64,000 bases of DNA from UBA5793 sp040255465 (GTDB taxonomy: Bacteria; Planctomycetota; Phycisphaerae; Phycisphaerales; UBA5793): the NCBI GenBank assembly GCA_040255465.1, contig JBDZVA010000001.1, forward strand, positions 682,001 to 746,000, in the 5' to 3' direction. Shown piece by piece: positions 34,651 to 43,138 of this stretch (positions are counted from its first letter, which is position 1; each line of letters opens with the position of its first letter). The notes under the pieces are model-generated. The model ran no database searches and was not told the DNA's origin. It worked only from the letters and a program-made list of their open reading frames with translations. Position numbers and translations under genes: made by a program.

Positions 34651-36156
34651 TCAAGACAGCGGCGGCAACTGGCCGGCGCGGATGAAGGCGTATTCGTAGA
34701 GGTACAGGCCGAGCGGAATCGTGAGGATCAGCACGGCGGGAACAAGGAGACCAATTCCATAGGCGGCAAACAGAATGACCCAGGCGAGCCCAAAGCACGG
34801 GATACCCGCGCAGCACACAGTCCCGAGAAACCCCGCAGCCTGCCTGGCGTTGTCCGTTGCATGCTCGCCCTTCAGTTCATTGAAGGAGAACAGCATATGA
34901 GCAGCCCAGGATGCAAACAGAATCCAATTGAGATTGTCCATCTCCCCAGTGATGGCGTTGATAGACCACGCATCGGGACGAAACGCAATAAACACCGCAC
35001 TTCCCAGAAGTAGCGCCTGCGCAATCAGGTGCGGCAGCAGCCACTTGCTTTCCCACAGGTCGCGGCCCTTGCACTGTTTGAAGAGGAACGCGGTGTAGCC
35101 GGCGACAGCCAGGCCGAGCGGGACATTGACCCAGCGCACGATGTCGGCGACCGAATCGGCATCGAGCATTCGCAGGATGATTGCCAGCGGCGTGGTGACC
35201 ATGTACAGGCCGAGGATGAAGCCGCCCTTGACGAGCCAGCTCTTCCAGTTCGGCCGCGTCACCATGCGGTAGAAGCGCATGGGCTTGGCGAGGTCTTCGA
35301 CGAGCAGCAGGCAGGTGATGGTGGTGAAGAGCAGGGCGACGACTTCGGGCATGTAGCGCTGGGCCCAACTGCCGTATTCGAGGCCGAGGAACGCGGCGAA
35401 CGGTGCGAGGATGCCCGCCCCGGCGGCGATGCCCTTAGTGACCAGATAGAGCGCGACGGGCCAGCCCCATTGCACCTTGTGCCCTGCGTCGAGCACGGTG
35501 CGCGCGTTGGGCGTGGTCGGGACTGACGCGGGCCAGGGGTCGAGTTTGTGCGGCGGGCGATCGCTCCAGATGTAGGTCTCGGGCCGCTCGGCGCTGCCGG
35601 GATGAAGGGCGACATCCGAGGCGCCGATGTAGCGGACGTTGGGCCCGGTGCCCTGCTCGGGGCGGCGGACTTTGGTCTCGTTGTTGAGGATCATCAGCGA
35701 GATGCGCGACCTGGGATCATCCATGTCGCCCGAGACGATTGCTCCGACGGGGCAGACGTTGACGCACGCCGGCTCGAGGTTCTTCTCAACACGGTGGGCG
35801 CAGTAGTGGCACTTCTCGACGGCCCCGAGGTCTTCATTCAAGTAGATCGCGTCGTAGGGGCACGCCTGCATGCACGCCCGGCAGCCGATGCAGGCGTCGC
35901 GGTCGAGATCGACGATGCCGTCCTTGCGTTTTTCAAGGGCGTTGACGGGGCAGATGGTCACGCAGGGGGCGTCGGTGCAGTGGTTGCACCGCTGGACGAG
36001 GAACATGCGGCGGACGTCGGGGAAGAGCCCCTGCTCGGTGTATTTGACCGAGGTGCGAAACGAGCCGACCGGCACCTCGTTCTCCGCCTTGCACGCGACG
36101 GTGCAGGCGTGGCAGCCGATGCAGTCCTCGTGATTGATGACAAAGCCATACTGCAT
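34651..36156 (-). CDS. Fused four-cluster Fe-S / NrfD-type membrane subunit
   Basis: A 501-residue fusion. Residues 1-175 hold four cysteine motifs of the NrfC/PsrB/DmsB type: CIGCHACTVACKAEN, CNHCTDAPCVTICPVNA, CIGCRACMQACP and CHYCAHRV with ACVNVCPVGA. After a linker, residues 215-500 form about eight membrane helices of the NrfD/PsrC quinone-binding type (GWPVALYLVTKGIAAGAG). In most complexes these are two proteins. It would pass electrons between quinone and the molybdoenzyme encoded downstream. The start is ATG 36156, where the ferredoxin domain begins; the frame is open far upstream but not protein-like. Confidence 0.88.
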   Translation of the reverse strand: MQYGFVINHEDCIGCHACTVACKAENEVPVGSFRTSVKYTEQGLFPDVRRMFLVQRCNHCTDAPCVTICPVNALEKRKDGIVDLDRDACIGCRACMQACPYDAIYLNEDLGAVEKCHYCAHRVEKNLEPACVNVCPVGAIVSGDMDDPRSRISLMILNNETKVRRPEQGTGPNVRYIGASDVALHPGSAERPETYIWSDRPPHKLDPWPASVPTTPNARTVLDAGHKVQWGWPVALYLVTKGIAAGAGILAPFAAFLGLEYGSWAQRYMPEVVALLFTTITCLLLVEDLAKPMRFYRMVTRPNWKSWLVKGGFILGLYMVTTPLAIILRMLDADSVADIVRWVNVPLGLAVAGYTAFLFKQCKGRDLWESKWLLPHLIAQALLLGSAVFIAFRPDAWSINAITGEMDNLNWILFASWAAHMLFSFNELKGEHATDNARQAAGFLGTVCCAGIPCFGLAWVILFAAYGIGLLVPAVLILTIPLGLYLYEYAFIRAGQLPPLS

Positions 36157-36307
36157 GGGTCCAGTGTATCGGGGTGAGGGGAGATTGGTAGGGACCGCGC
36201 GCTCGGTCAGCTCGCCGATAGAATGGGACAGCGCGATCCGTATGAGTTCAGCGCATCCATTGTCCAACCGGTCCGCACAGCGGACCCTACTCAGAGCGGG
36301 GCACCAC

Positions 36308-36661
36308 ATGGCCAAGAAGAAATCAACCACAAAGTCGAAGAAGTCATCCGCTGTGCCGCAGACGTTCAAGGACTTCATCACGAAATATCCGGCGCTGGGT
36401 GAGTCGCACGAGCGCGTGGCCCGGGCGGTGGACAAGGCGGGGCCGCTGGATGAGAAGACGCGGGCGCTGATCAAGATCGGGATCTGCATCGGGGCCGGGC
36501 TCGACTCGGCGATGCGGAGCCACGTCCGCCGGGCCATGCAGGCCGGGGCAAGCGAGAAGGAGATCGAGCAGGCCACGCTGCTGGCGATGAATACGTGCGG
36601 CTTGCCGCGCACGGTGGCGGCGTGGTCGTGGGCGCAGCAGCAGTTTGCGCGCGGGGTTTGA
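36308..36661 (+). CDS. Carboxymuconolactone decarboxylase-like (AhpD fold) protein
   Basis: A 117-residue protein with a lysine-rich leader (MAKKKSTTKSKKSS) and one CMD domain (LDEKTRALIKIGICIGAGLDSAMRSHVRRA). The AhpD catalytic CxxC is absent: only single cysteines occur (GICIG, NTCGLP), so peroxidase-reductase activity is doubtful. In its 5' region GGTCCGC and GCGGACC (36270-36286) form a tight hairpin around ACA. It diverges from the Fe-S/NrfD gene. Role unknown; many such proteins bind small aromatic or quinone-like molecules. Confidence 0.75.
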   Translation: MAKKKSTTKSKKSSAVPQTFKDFITKYPALGESHERVARAVDKAGPLDEKTRALIKIGICIGAGLDSAMRSHVRRAMQAGASEKEIEQATLLAMNTCGLPRTVAAWSWAQQQFARGV

Positions 36662-36702
36662 GGTGAATTGGGGACGTCGATTGCGGCCGCGCTTGCCAGT
36701 TC

Positions 36703-36776
36703 AGCGGCGACGCATGCGTCGCCGCTAAACTGGCTCGGCACGCGTCGTCGCTAAACTGGCTCGGCATGCGTCGCCG
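36703..36776. repeat. Perfect 24-bp palindrome plus two tandem relatives
   Basis: Positions 36703-36726 are a perfect 24-base palindrome centred on GCGACGCATGCGTCGC. Two tandem 26-base units follow (36725-36750 and 36751-36776), each CTAAACTGGCTCGGCA plus a YGCGTCGYCG tail. They fill the gap between the CMD-like gene and mobA. This is the cleanest copy of the window-wide palindrome family. Confidence 0.8.
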
Positions 36777-36791
36777 CGGAACTGATCTGAC

Positions 36792-37373
36792 ATGCAACCA
36801 CTGCCGGTGTACATCCTCGCGGGGGGTCGCTCATCGCGCTTTGGCAGCGACAAGGCGCGGGCCGTGTTTGGCGGCGAGCCGCTGATCGTGCGGCTGGCGA
36901 AGCAGATCCAGCCCGTCGCGCGGGAAGTCACCATCGTCGCCGACGTGGCGGACAAGTACGCAGACCTCGGCCTGAGCACCATTGCCGACCTCCGCCCCGG
37001 CCTTGGCCCGCTTGGTGGGATCGAGACGGCGCTCGCTCATGCGCAACACCCGCGGGGCACCAATGTGGACTGGTGCATCATCTTTTCGTGCGATCTGACC
37101 CTCATCCGCCCGGCCTGGATTGAACTGCTGGCGGCAGGGCGACGTAGTGACTCTCTCGTGGCTGCGTTTTCTGATTCACGTGGGCGGCATCCGCTTCCGG
37201 GGCTGTACCACATTCATCTTCTTTCGGTCGTTCGAGCCTGTCTGGGCGCGGGACGGCGGGCGTTGAATGAACTCGTTGACGGCGTTGCTCACGTCGACCT
37301 CCCCGTACCGGGTGACTGGCCGGAGGTGGCCCAGGTGAACACGCTTGAGGACTTGAAGAAGGCTGGCGAATAG
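36792..37373 (+). CDS. mobA: Molybdenum cofactor guanylyltransferase
   Basis: A 193-residue nucleotidyltransferase with the MobA signature YILAGGRSSRFGSDKA at the N-terminus, a GLGPLGGIETAL loop and FSCDLTLI carrying the metal-binding aspartate. It joins GMP to molybdopterin, giving the MGD cofactor needed by DMSO-reductase-type enzymes such as the one encoded at 31.3-34.1 kb. This gene pairing supports the molybdoenzyme call. It has its own transcription start after the palindrome array; no clear promoter was seen. Confidence 0.9.
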   Translation: MQPLPVYILAGGRSSRFGSDKARAVFGGEPLIVRLAKQIQPVAREVTIVADVADKYADLGLSTIADLRPGLGPLGGIETALAHAQHPRGTNVDWCIIFSCDLTLIRPAWIELLAAGRRSDSLVAAFSDSRGRHPLPGLYHIHLLSVVRACLGAGRRALNELVDGVAHVDLPVPGDWPEVAQVNTLEDLKKAGE

Positions 37374-37574
37374 GCGCGATCGCTGGGCAGAGGCATCCCA
37401 CGATTCGCAGTGCCTCAGCATGGGGGTGGGACGTGATTGAGCGCGAACGGTTGCCGGAAACGCGTGTCTTGTGCATCAGTATACCAGTACGGCACCCTTC
37501 GCCCTGCGCCCACGGTGCGGACGCGGCTGACCGACGGCCGAATGAACCATTCTCATCCACAGGAGTCATGACTG

Positions 37575-38564
37575 ATGGCGGTTGACGTACAGGGAATCGC
37601 ACGCACGGTTGAGGACAAGAGCGCCTTTGTCAGCCGACTGGTCGGCGCCATCGAGCAGCAGATCGTCGGGCAGCGCTACATGATCGACGGGCTGCTCATC
37701 GGGTTGCTCACCAACGGCCACGTGCTGCTCGAAGGTGTGCCGGGGCTGGCCAAGACGCTGACGGTGTCGACCCTCGCGCAGGCGATCCATGCAAAGTTCC
37801 AGCGATTGCAGTTCACGCCGGATCTGCTGCCCGCCGACCTGGTGGGCACGCTGATCTACAACCCGCGTGAAGGGGTGTTCACGCCGCGCAAGGGGCCGAT
37901 CTTTGCCAACATCGTGCTGGCCGACGAGATCAACCGCGCGCCGGCCAAGGTGCAAAGCGCGCTGCTCGAAGCGATGCAAGAGCGGCAGGTGACGATCGGT
38001 GACACGACCTATCCGCTCGATGACCCGTTCCTCGTGCTGGCCACGCAGAATCCGATCGAACAGGAAGGCACCTATCCGCTGCCAGAGGCGCAGGTGGATC
38101 GCTTCATGCTCAAATTGAAGGTGACGTATCCGAGCAAGGCCGAAGAGCGGCAGGTGCTCGACCGCATGGCTTCAACGCAATCGCGGGCGCCGATCCAGGC
38201 GGTCATTACGCTTGATGAGATTCGCGAAGCGCGGCAGGTCGTCGATCAGATCTTCATCGACGACAAGATCAAGGACTACATCGTCGACATCGTGCACGCG
38301 ACGCGCGAGCCCAAGGAGTACGGCCTGGACATCGGCCGACTGATCGACTTCGGCGCGTCGCCTCGCGCCACGCTGGCGCTGACGCTGGCGGGCAAGGCGC
38401 GGGCATTTCTCCAGCATCGCGGCTACGTGACGCCGCAAGACGTGAAGAGCGTCGGGCTGGACGTCCTCCGCCACCGCGTGATCGCAAGTTACGAAGCGGA
38501 AGCGGAAGGATTGGATAACGACGCAATCGTGAAGAAGATCTTCGACCACGTGCCGGTGCCGTAG
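37575..38564 (+). CDS. MoxR-type AAA+ ATPase
   Basis: A 329-residue AAA+ protein of the MoxR family. Walker A is GVPGLAKT, Walker B is VLADEINR followed by APAKVQSALLEAMQERQV, and sensor 1 is LATQNPIEQEGTYPLPEAQ with the DRF arginine region. MoxR proteins act as chaperone-like ATPases with VWA-domain partners, which are encoded by the following genes. AGGAG lies nine bases before ATG 37575. It is the first gene of the bat operon, but a GxxExxY cassette now separates it from the DUF58 gene. Confidence 0.95.
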   Translation: MAVDVQGIARTVEDKSAFVSRLVGAIEQQIVGQRYMIDGLLIGLLTNGHVLLEGVPGLAKTLTVSTLAQAIHAKFQRLQFTPDLLPADLVGTLIYNPREGVFTPRKGPIFANIVLADEINRAPAKVQSALLEAMQERQVTIGDTTYPLDDPFLVLATQNPIEQEGTYPLPEAQVDRFMLKLKVTYPSKAEERQVLDRMASTQSRAPIQAVITLDEIREARQVVDQIFIDDKIKDYIVDIVHATREPKEYGLDIGRLIDFGASPRATLALTLAGKARAFLQHRGYVTPQDVKSVGLDVLRHRVIASYEAEAEGLDNDAIVKKIFDHVPVP

Positions 38565-38565
38565 C

Positions 38566-38606
38566 TCACCACGGAGTCACGGAGGACACGGAGAGGAAAG
38601 GCAGAG
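38566..38606 (+). repeat. Left inverted repeat of the GxxExxY cassette
   Basis: It begins two bases after the moxR stop codon with TCACCACGGAGTCACGGAG, continuing with CACGGAGA. The first 29 bases match the reverse complement of 39032-39060 at 27 positions. The CACGGAG unit repeats with a period of about nine to ten bases. Confidence 0.88.
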
Positions 38607-38622
38607 TTTCAGGATTGAGTTG

Positions 38623-39000
38623 ATGATGCTGGTTCACGACGAATTGACTGAGCAGATCATTGGGGCGGCGATTGAGGTGCATCGGCATCTCGGTCCCGGA
38701 CTGTTGGAGTCGGCGTATGAGCATTGCCTCTGTCGTGAATTAGCTCAGCGGAATCTCGACTATGAACGCCAGGTCGCAATACCCCTCACTTACAAGGGTG
38801 AGGTGCTGGATTGTGGTTATCGAGCGGATGTGATCGTCGAACGAAAGGTTCTGCTGGAATTGAAGTCCATTGACGCCATCGAACCAGTCCACGAAGCTCA
38901 GCTCCTTACGTATCTCAGACTCTCAAACATCAAGGTCGGCCTTCTCATCAACTTCAACACTGCTTTGCTCAAAGATGGGATCGTCCGCCGTGTGCTCTGA
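38623..39000 (+). CDS. GxxExxY protein (PD-(D/E)XK nuclease-like)
   Basis: A 125-residue protein of the GxxExxY family. The name-giving motif is visible as GPGLLESAYEHCL, preceded by IGAAIEVHRHLG. The core YRADVIVERKVLLELKSI matches the D...ExK metal-binding motif of PD-(D/E)XK nucleases, so a DNA-cleaving or DNA-handling activity is plausible. It sits between inverted repeats (38566-38606 and 39021-39060) within the moxR-bat operon. The actual function of the family is unknown. Start at ATG 38623 or 38626. Confidence 0.88.
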   Translation: MMLVHDELTEQIIGAAIEVHRHLGPGLLESAYEHCLCRELAQRNLDYERQVAIPLTYKGEVLDCGYRADVIVERKVLLELKSIDAIEPVHEAQLLTYLRLSNIKVGLLINFNTALLKDGIVRRVL

Positions 39001-39020
39001 TAGTGTTTGCCCTTGCGTTT

Positions 39021-39060
39021 CTCTCTGTTCTTCTCCGTGCTCTCCGTGACTCCGTGGTGA
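39021..39060 (-). repeat. Right inverted repeat of the GxxExxY cassette
   Basis: Reverse complement of the left repeat: on the minus strand it reads TCACCACGGAGTCACGGAG, then AGCACGGAGA. It ends five bases before the ATG of the DUF58 gene, so the cassette's right edge lies where that gene's ribosome binding site should be; only a weak GGTGAAG is left. Confidence 0.88.
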
Positions 39061-39064
39061 AGTG

Positions 39065-40000
39065 ATGCTTCCTGAAGAACTCATGCGACAGGTTCGGCAG
39101 TTGCAGATCCTCACCCGGCGGGCGGTGAACGAGGACTTTGCAGGCGAGTACTCCAGTGCGTTCAAGGGGCGCGGCATGGAGTTCGCCGAGGTGCGCGAGT
39201 ATCAGCCCGGCGATGATGTCCGCACCATCGACTGGAACGTCACGGCCCGGACCGGCACGCCATTTGTTAAGAAGTACGTCGAAGAGCGCGAACTGACGAT
39301 CATCTTCGCAGTTGATCTGAGCGGTTCGGGTCAGTTCGGCTCGGTTGATCGCTTCAAGAACCGCACGGCCGCGGAACTGTGTGCCGTGCTCGCATTTACG
39401 GCCATTGCCAACAACGACAAGGTCGGCCTGCTCATCTTCACGGATCACGTCGAGCATTTCATCCCGCCCAAGAAGGGTTCGCGGCACGTGCAGCGGCTCA
39501 TCCGTGAACTGCTCGATTTCAATCCGCGACGGCGCGGGACGAATATCGCCGCGTCGCTCGAGTATCTTGGTCGTGTGCTCAAGCGCAAGGCCGTCGTGTT
39601 CGTGGTCTCGGATTTCCTGGCGCCGATCGGGCACGGCTCGCGCAACGGGCAGCACAACGGGCGCAGCAATGGCCGGATGGCGGCTGACTTTGACACAGCG
39701 CTGCGACTACTCAATCGGCGGCACGATGTGATCGCGGTGCGCGTATCCGATCGACTCGAACACGCGCTGCCGGCGGTGGGGCTGCTCGAACTGGAAGATG
39801 CCGAGACGGGCGAGCGATTCTACTTCGACGCGGGCTCGCGCCGGGCGCGGCGGGATTACGAACGCCGCATGCACGAAACGGATCGTGCGCTGACGGAGCA
39901 GTTTCGCCGACATGGCATCGACTACGTGGAGGTGCAGACGGGGCGGCCGTTCATCCAGACGCTCATGCAACTGTTCCGGCGAAGGGAGCGGCGGCGGTGA
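39065..40000 (+). CDS. DUF58 domain protein (VWA-like), bat operon
   Basis: A 311-residue protein with the DUF58 signature FAEVREYQPGDDVRTIDWNVTAR and a von Willebrand A-type MIDAS motif DLSGS (AVDLSGSGQFG). It usually works with MoxR ATPases. It overlaps the following lipoprotein gene by four bases. Its own translation signal is poor because the inverted repeat of the GxxExxY cassette reaches almost to the start codon. The length is normal for the family. Confidence 0.92.
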   Translation: MLPEELMRQVRQLQILTRRAVNEDFAGEYSSAFKGRGMEFAEVREYQPGDDVRTIDWNVTARTGTPFVKKYVEERELTIIFAVDLSGSGQFGSVDRFKNRTAAELCAVLAFTAIANNDKVGLLIFTDHVEHFIPPKKGSRHVQRLIRELLDFNPRRRGTNIAASLEYLGRVLKRKAVVFVVSDFLAPIGHGSRNGQHNGRSNGRMAADFDTALRLLNRRHDVIAVRVSDRLEHALPAVGLLELEDAETGERFYFDAGSRRARRDYERRMHETDRALTEQFRRHGIDYVEVQTGRPFIQTLMQLFRRRERRR

Positions 40001-41058
40001 AGTACCGGCTGTGCATCATCGCGATCGTCGGAGCGGCGTTGGCGCTGGGTGGATGCAGTCGCTCGACGCCGAGCGGTGTCGACACCGCCGAGCAGCCGAT
40101 TTCGCATCGGGTGGAAGAGGGACCGGTGCGGGCGACGGTGACGCTGCAGCCGCGGCAGGTGCGGACGTCAGGCTCGGTGCAGTTGACGGTGGATGTGACT
40201 GTGCCGGCGGCAGCGAGTATTGAGGATCTGAAACTCGATGAATCGTTGCCGCAGGACTGGAGCGTGACGCAGCGCAAGCACACGACGCGATCGGCCAATG
40301 CGAAGGAGCGCACGGAGCGATTCGAATTCACGATTGAGCCGTACCTGCCGGGTCACGCCGAGATCAAGCCATTTGACATCACGTGTGATCTGAAGGGTGA
40401 TGCGGGAACTTCAGATGATCGGGTGGTCCTGCATTCGATTGCGGTGCCGGTCGAAGTCGTTTCGGAGTGGCCCAGCGGTGAAGCGGCGCGCGAGCCGGCG
40501 GCGCTGCGTGGCGTGGTGGAGGCGCCGGCGGCGGCGTGGCCGTGGTGGGTGTGGGCGAGCATGGGTGGCGCGGCGCTGCTGGCGGCGGCAGTTGCGGCGT
40601 TCCTGATCGCTCGTTCGCGCCGGCCCTACATTCCCGAACCGATCCGCAAGAAGGCGCATGACATCGCCCTGGCGGATATCGGGCGACTGATCGCTGATCA
40701 ACTCATCGAGCGCGGACTGTATAAGCCGTTCTACCAGCGTGTTTCCAACATTCTGCGGAGGTACATTGAAGATCGGTTCGGACTGCGGGCGCCGGAGCAG
40801 ACGACGGAGGAGTTTCTCGACGCCTCGCGCTCGGCGCGGCAATTCAACGCGGGCGATCTGGAGCTGCTCGAAGAGTTCCTCACGCACTGCGATATGGTAA
40901 AGTTCGCCGAGCACGTGCCGGATCCGACGCAGATGCATTCGACACTGGAGACGGTGCGGGCATTCATCAATCGCACGCAGTCGGAGGATGCGATCGTGGA
41001 GTTCCCGCCCGTGGGGCATGCAGGTCGAGCGGCTGAGCCAGTGGAGGGAATGGCCTGA
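39997..41058 (+). CDS. Bat-operon lipoprotein with cytoplasmic tail (DUF4381-like)
   Basis: A 353-residue protein starting with a lipoprotein signal (LALGGC, Cys 20 as the lipidated residue). About 160 residues of beta-rich extracytoplasmic domain follow (ATVTLQPRQVRTSGSVQLTV, similar in style to BatD), then a helix (WPWWVWASMGGAALLAA) and a cytoplasmic tail with YQRVSNILRRYIEDRFGLRAPEQTTEEF, a segment also found at the end of BatD-like proteins. It overlaps genes on both sides (four and one bases). A role in the membrane-bound Bat complex is inferred. Confidence 0.72.
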   Translation: MKYRLCIIAIVGAALALGGCSRSTPSGVDTAEQPISHRVEEGPVRATVTLQPRQVRTSGSVQLTVDVTVPAAASIEDLKLDESLPQDWSVTQRKHTTRSANAKERTERFEFTIEPYLPGHAEIKPFDITCDLKGDAGTSDDRVVLHSIAVPVEVVSEWPSGEAAREPAALRGVVEAPAAAWPWWVWASMGGAALLAAAVAAFLIARSRRPYIPEPIRKKAHDIALADIGRLIADQLIERGLYKPFYQRVSNILRRYIEDRFGLRAPEQTTEEFLDASRSARQFNAGDLELLEEFLTHCDMVKFAEHVPDPTQMHSTLETVRAFINRTQSEDAIVEFPPVGHAGRAAEPVEGMA

Positions 41059-42125
41059 TGCCGCACTTTGCTTCGCCATGGTTGTTGCTCCTGCTGCTTC
41101 TGGCGCCGGTGCTGGCGTGGCTGAGCAGTGGGCGTCGCCGGCGCGGGTCGGTGCGATTCTCATCGCGCGACCTGGTGCGGGGCGTACGACCGTCGTGGCG
41201 CGTGCGGCTGCTTTGGACGCTGCCGCTGATGCACTTTCTGGCACTGGTGTGCCTGATCGTTGCGCTGGCCCGGCCGCAGAAAGGCATTGGCGAGGTGCGG
41301 ACGACGGCGGACGGTATTGCGCTCATGTTCGTCGTCGATCGGTCGTGGAGCATGAACCAGTTGCTCGATCAGCGGCAGCAGACCACGCGCATCGATGTCG
41401 TCAAACGGCTCTGCAATGAGTTCATCAAGGGGAACAACCGCGGACTGAAAGGGCGGCCGGATGATCTCATCGGTCTTGTGACGTTCGGTCGGTTCGCCGA
41501 GACCGTTTGCCCGCTGGTGCGCATCCATGACACGCTTGCGAAATTGATTGATTCGATCCAACTCGCCCATCCGCAGTCGGTCGATGCCGGCACGGCGATC
41601 GGCGAAGGCCTTGCGCTGGCGGCGGCCCGGTTGCGCGACGCCGAGAACGAACTGGCCAAGCGGGATGAGGGCGAGACTGATCCTGAGTTCAGGATCAAGA
41701 GCAAGGTCATCGTCCTGCTGACCGATGGCGATGAAAACGTGACGACGATCTCGGCGCCGAATGCAGCCAAACTGTGTGCGGAGTGGGGCATCAAGATCTA
41801 CTCGGTGGGCATTGGCGGCGGATCGGGAATGATGACGATTCAGACGCCCTTCGGCGAGCGGCAGGTGCCCACCGGCGGCGGCGGATTCAACGAGCAACTG
41901 CTCAACCGCATCGCCGAAATGACCGGCGGCGTGTATCGCAGCGCAAGCAACGAAGCAACGCTTAATGACATCTACAGGGAGATCGACCGTCTCGAGAAGA
42001 CGGAGATTCACTCGAAGGAGTACACCTCGTACGAAGAGCAGTTTGTGCCGTGGGCGCTTGCCGCGGCGTCGCTGCTGGCGTTGGAGATGCTGCTGAGTTC
42101 GACGTTGCTGCGGAGGGTGCCGTGA
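41058..42125 (+). CDS. batA: VWA domain membrane protein, BatA-like
   Basis: A 355-residue protein with an N-terminal membrane helix pair (WLLLLLLLAPVLAWL and LMHFLALVCLIVALARP), a VWA domain with a complete MIDAS motif (VVDRSWSMNQ and later LTDGDEN), and a C-terminal helix. This is the Aerotolerance BatA architecture. It starts in TGATG overlapping the previous stop and its stop overlaps the next start. BatA and BatB probably bind each other and TPR partners in the periplasm; the role in stress tolerance is known only from a few species. Confidence 0.9.
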   Translation: MPHFASPWLLLLLLLAPVLAWLSSGRRRRGSVRFSSRDLVRGVRPSWRVRLLWTLPLMHFLALVCLIVALARPQKGIGEVRTTADGIALMFVVDRSWSMNQLLDQRQQTTRIDVVKRLCNEFIKGNNRGLKGRPDDLIGLVTFGRFAETVCPLVRIHDTLAKLIDSIQLAHPQSVDAGTAIGEGLALAAARLRDAENELAKRDEGETDPEFRIKSKVIVLLTDGDENVTTISAPNAAKLCAEWGIKIYSVGIGGGSGMMTIQTPFGERQVPTGGGGFNEQLLNRIAEMTGGVYRSASNEATLNDIYREIDRLEKTEIHSKEYTSYEEQFVPWALAAASLLALEMLLSSTLLRRVP

Positions 42126-43138
42126 TGCATCTGGGCGATCCGCGCTGGCTCGTGGCGTTGTGGGTGCTGCCGGTGGCGGCGGCCATCGTGATCTACGCGC
42201 TGGTTCGGCGTGCGGCGCTGCTGCGCCGACTGGCGGATGCCAAGCTGCTGCCGGAGCTGGCGGCGTCGGCCAGTCGCGTGCGGCCGGCAGTCAAGTCGAT
42301 CCTGCTGCTGGGGGCGCTGGGGTTGGTGACGTTCGGCCTGGCGCGTCCGCAGTGGAACGCCCAGCCCCAGGAGGTCAAGACGCTCGGGCGGGATGTGTGC
42401 TTCGTGATCGACGTGTCCCGCAGCATGCTGGCTGAGGATCTCGCGCCCAATCGGCTTGAGCGGACGAAGATGTGGGTGCGCGATGCGCTGAGCAATGTCA
42501 AGGGCGATCGCGTGGCCATCGTGGCGTTCGCAGGCTCGGCGGTGGTCAAGTGCCCGCTGACACACGACTACGGCTTCGCCCGCATGGCGCTGGATGATCT
42601 TTCGCCCAACAGCGTGGTGCGCGGCGGCACGCTGATCGGCGACGCGATCCGCCTGGCGACGCGCGAGGTCTTCGACACGAACGAGGCGAGCCACAAGGAC
42701 GTCATCCTGATTACCGACGGCGAAGACATGGAGAGCTTTCCCGTCGAGGCGGCCAAGGCGGCGGGCGATGCGGGCATCCGCATCATCGCCATCGGCATCG
42801 GTGACGAGAGCGCAGGGACACGGATTCCCATCACCGATCAATACGGCCGACAATCGTTCGTGATGTACGAGGGCAAGCCGGTCATGACGCGTCTTGACGC
42901 CAAAACCCTGCGCGAGATGGCGCTGGCGAGCAACAACGGGCAGTATCTCAACGTATCGACTGGAACCATTGAACTTGACCGGGTGTATGAACAGTTGATT
43001 GCACAGGCACAGCAGCGCGAGATGAAGAGCACCGAGACGCTGCGCTACGAGGAGAAGTTTCAGATCTTCCTCGGCCTGGGGCTGACGCTTCTCGTGATGG
43101 AAGGACTGATCAGTGGTCGCAAACGCACGACAGGTTGA
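42125..43138 (+). CDS. batB: VWA domain membrane protein, BatB-like
   Basis: A 337-residue paralogue of the preceding protein: two N-terminal helices, VWA domain with MIDAS motif DVSRS (VIDVSRSMLAED) and ITDGEDMESF, and a final helix (FLGLGLTLLVMEGLI). The start is ATG 42125, one base into the batA stop codon. The TPR/glutamine-rich gene begins 26 bases before its end. Confidence 0.9.
   Translation: MHLGDPRWLVALWVLPVAAAIVIYALVRRAALLRRLADAKLLPELAASASRVRPAVKSILLLGALGLVTFGLARPQWNAQPQEVKTLGRDVCFVIDVSRSMLAEDLAPNRLERTKMWVRDALSNVKGDRVAIVAFAGSAVVKCPLTHDYGFARMALDDLSPNSVVRGGTLIGDAIRLATREVFDTNEASHKDVILITDGEDMESFPVEAAKAAGDAGIRIIAIGIGDESAGTRIPITDQYGRQSFVMYEGKPVMTRLDAKTLREMALASNNGQYLNVSTGTIELDRVYEQLIAQAQQREMKSTETLRYEEKFQIFLGLGLTLLVMEGLISGRKRTTG

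Noticed and set aside
34321..35013. Open frame of 230 codons on the plus strand opposite the NrfD domain
   Set aside because: Antisense to the membrane domain of the fused subunit; hydrophilic and without motif.
36270..36286. GGTCCGC/GCGGACC hairpin as a terminator or riboswitch
   Set aside because: No T-run and too small for an aptamer; noted only as a 5' hairpin of the CMD-like gene.
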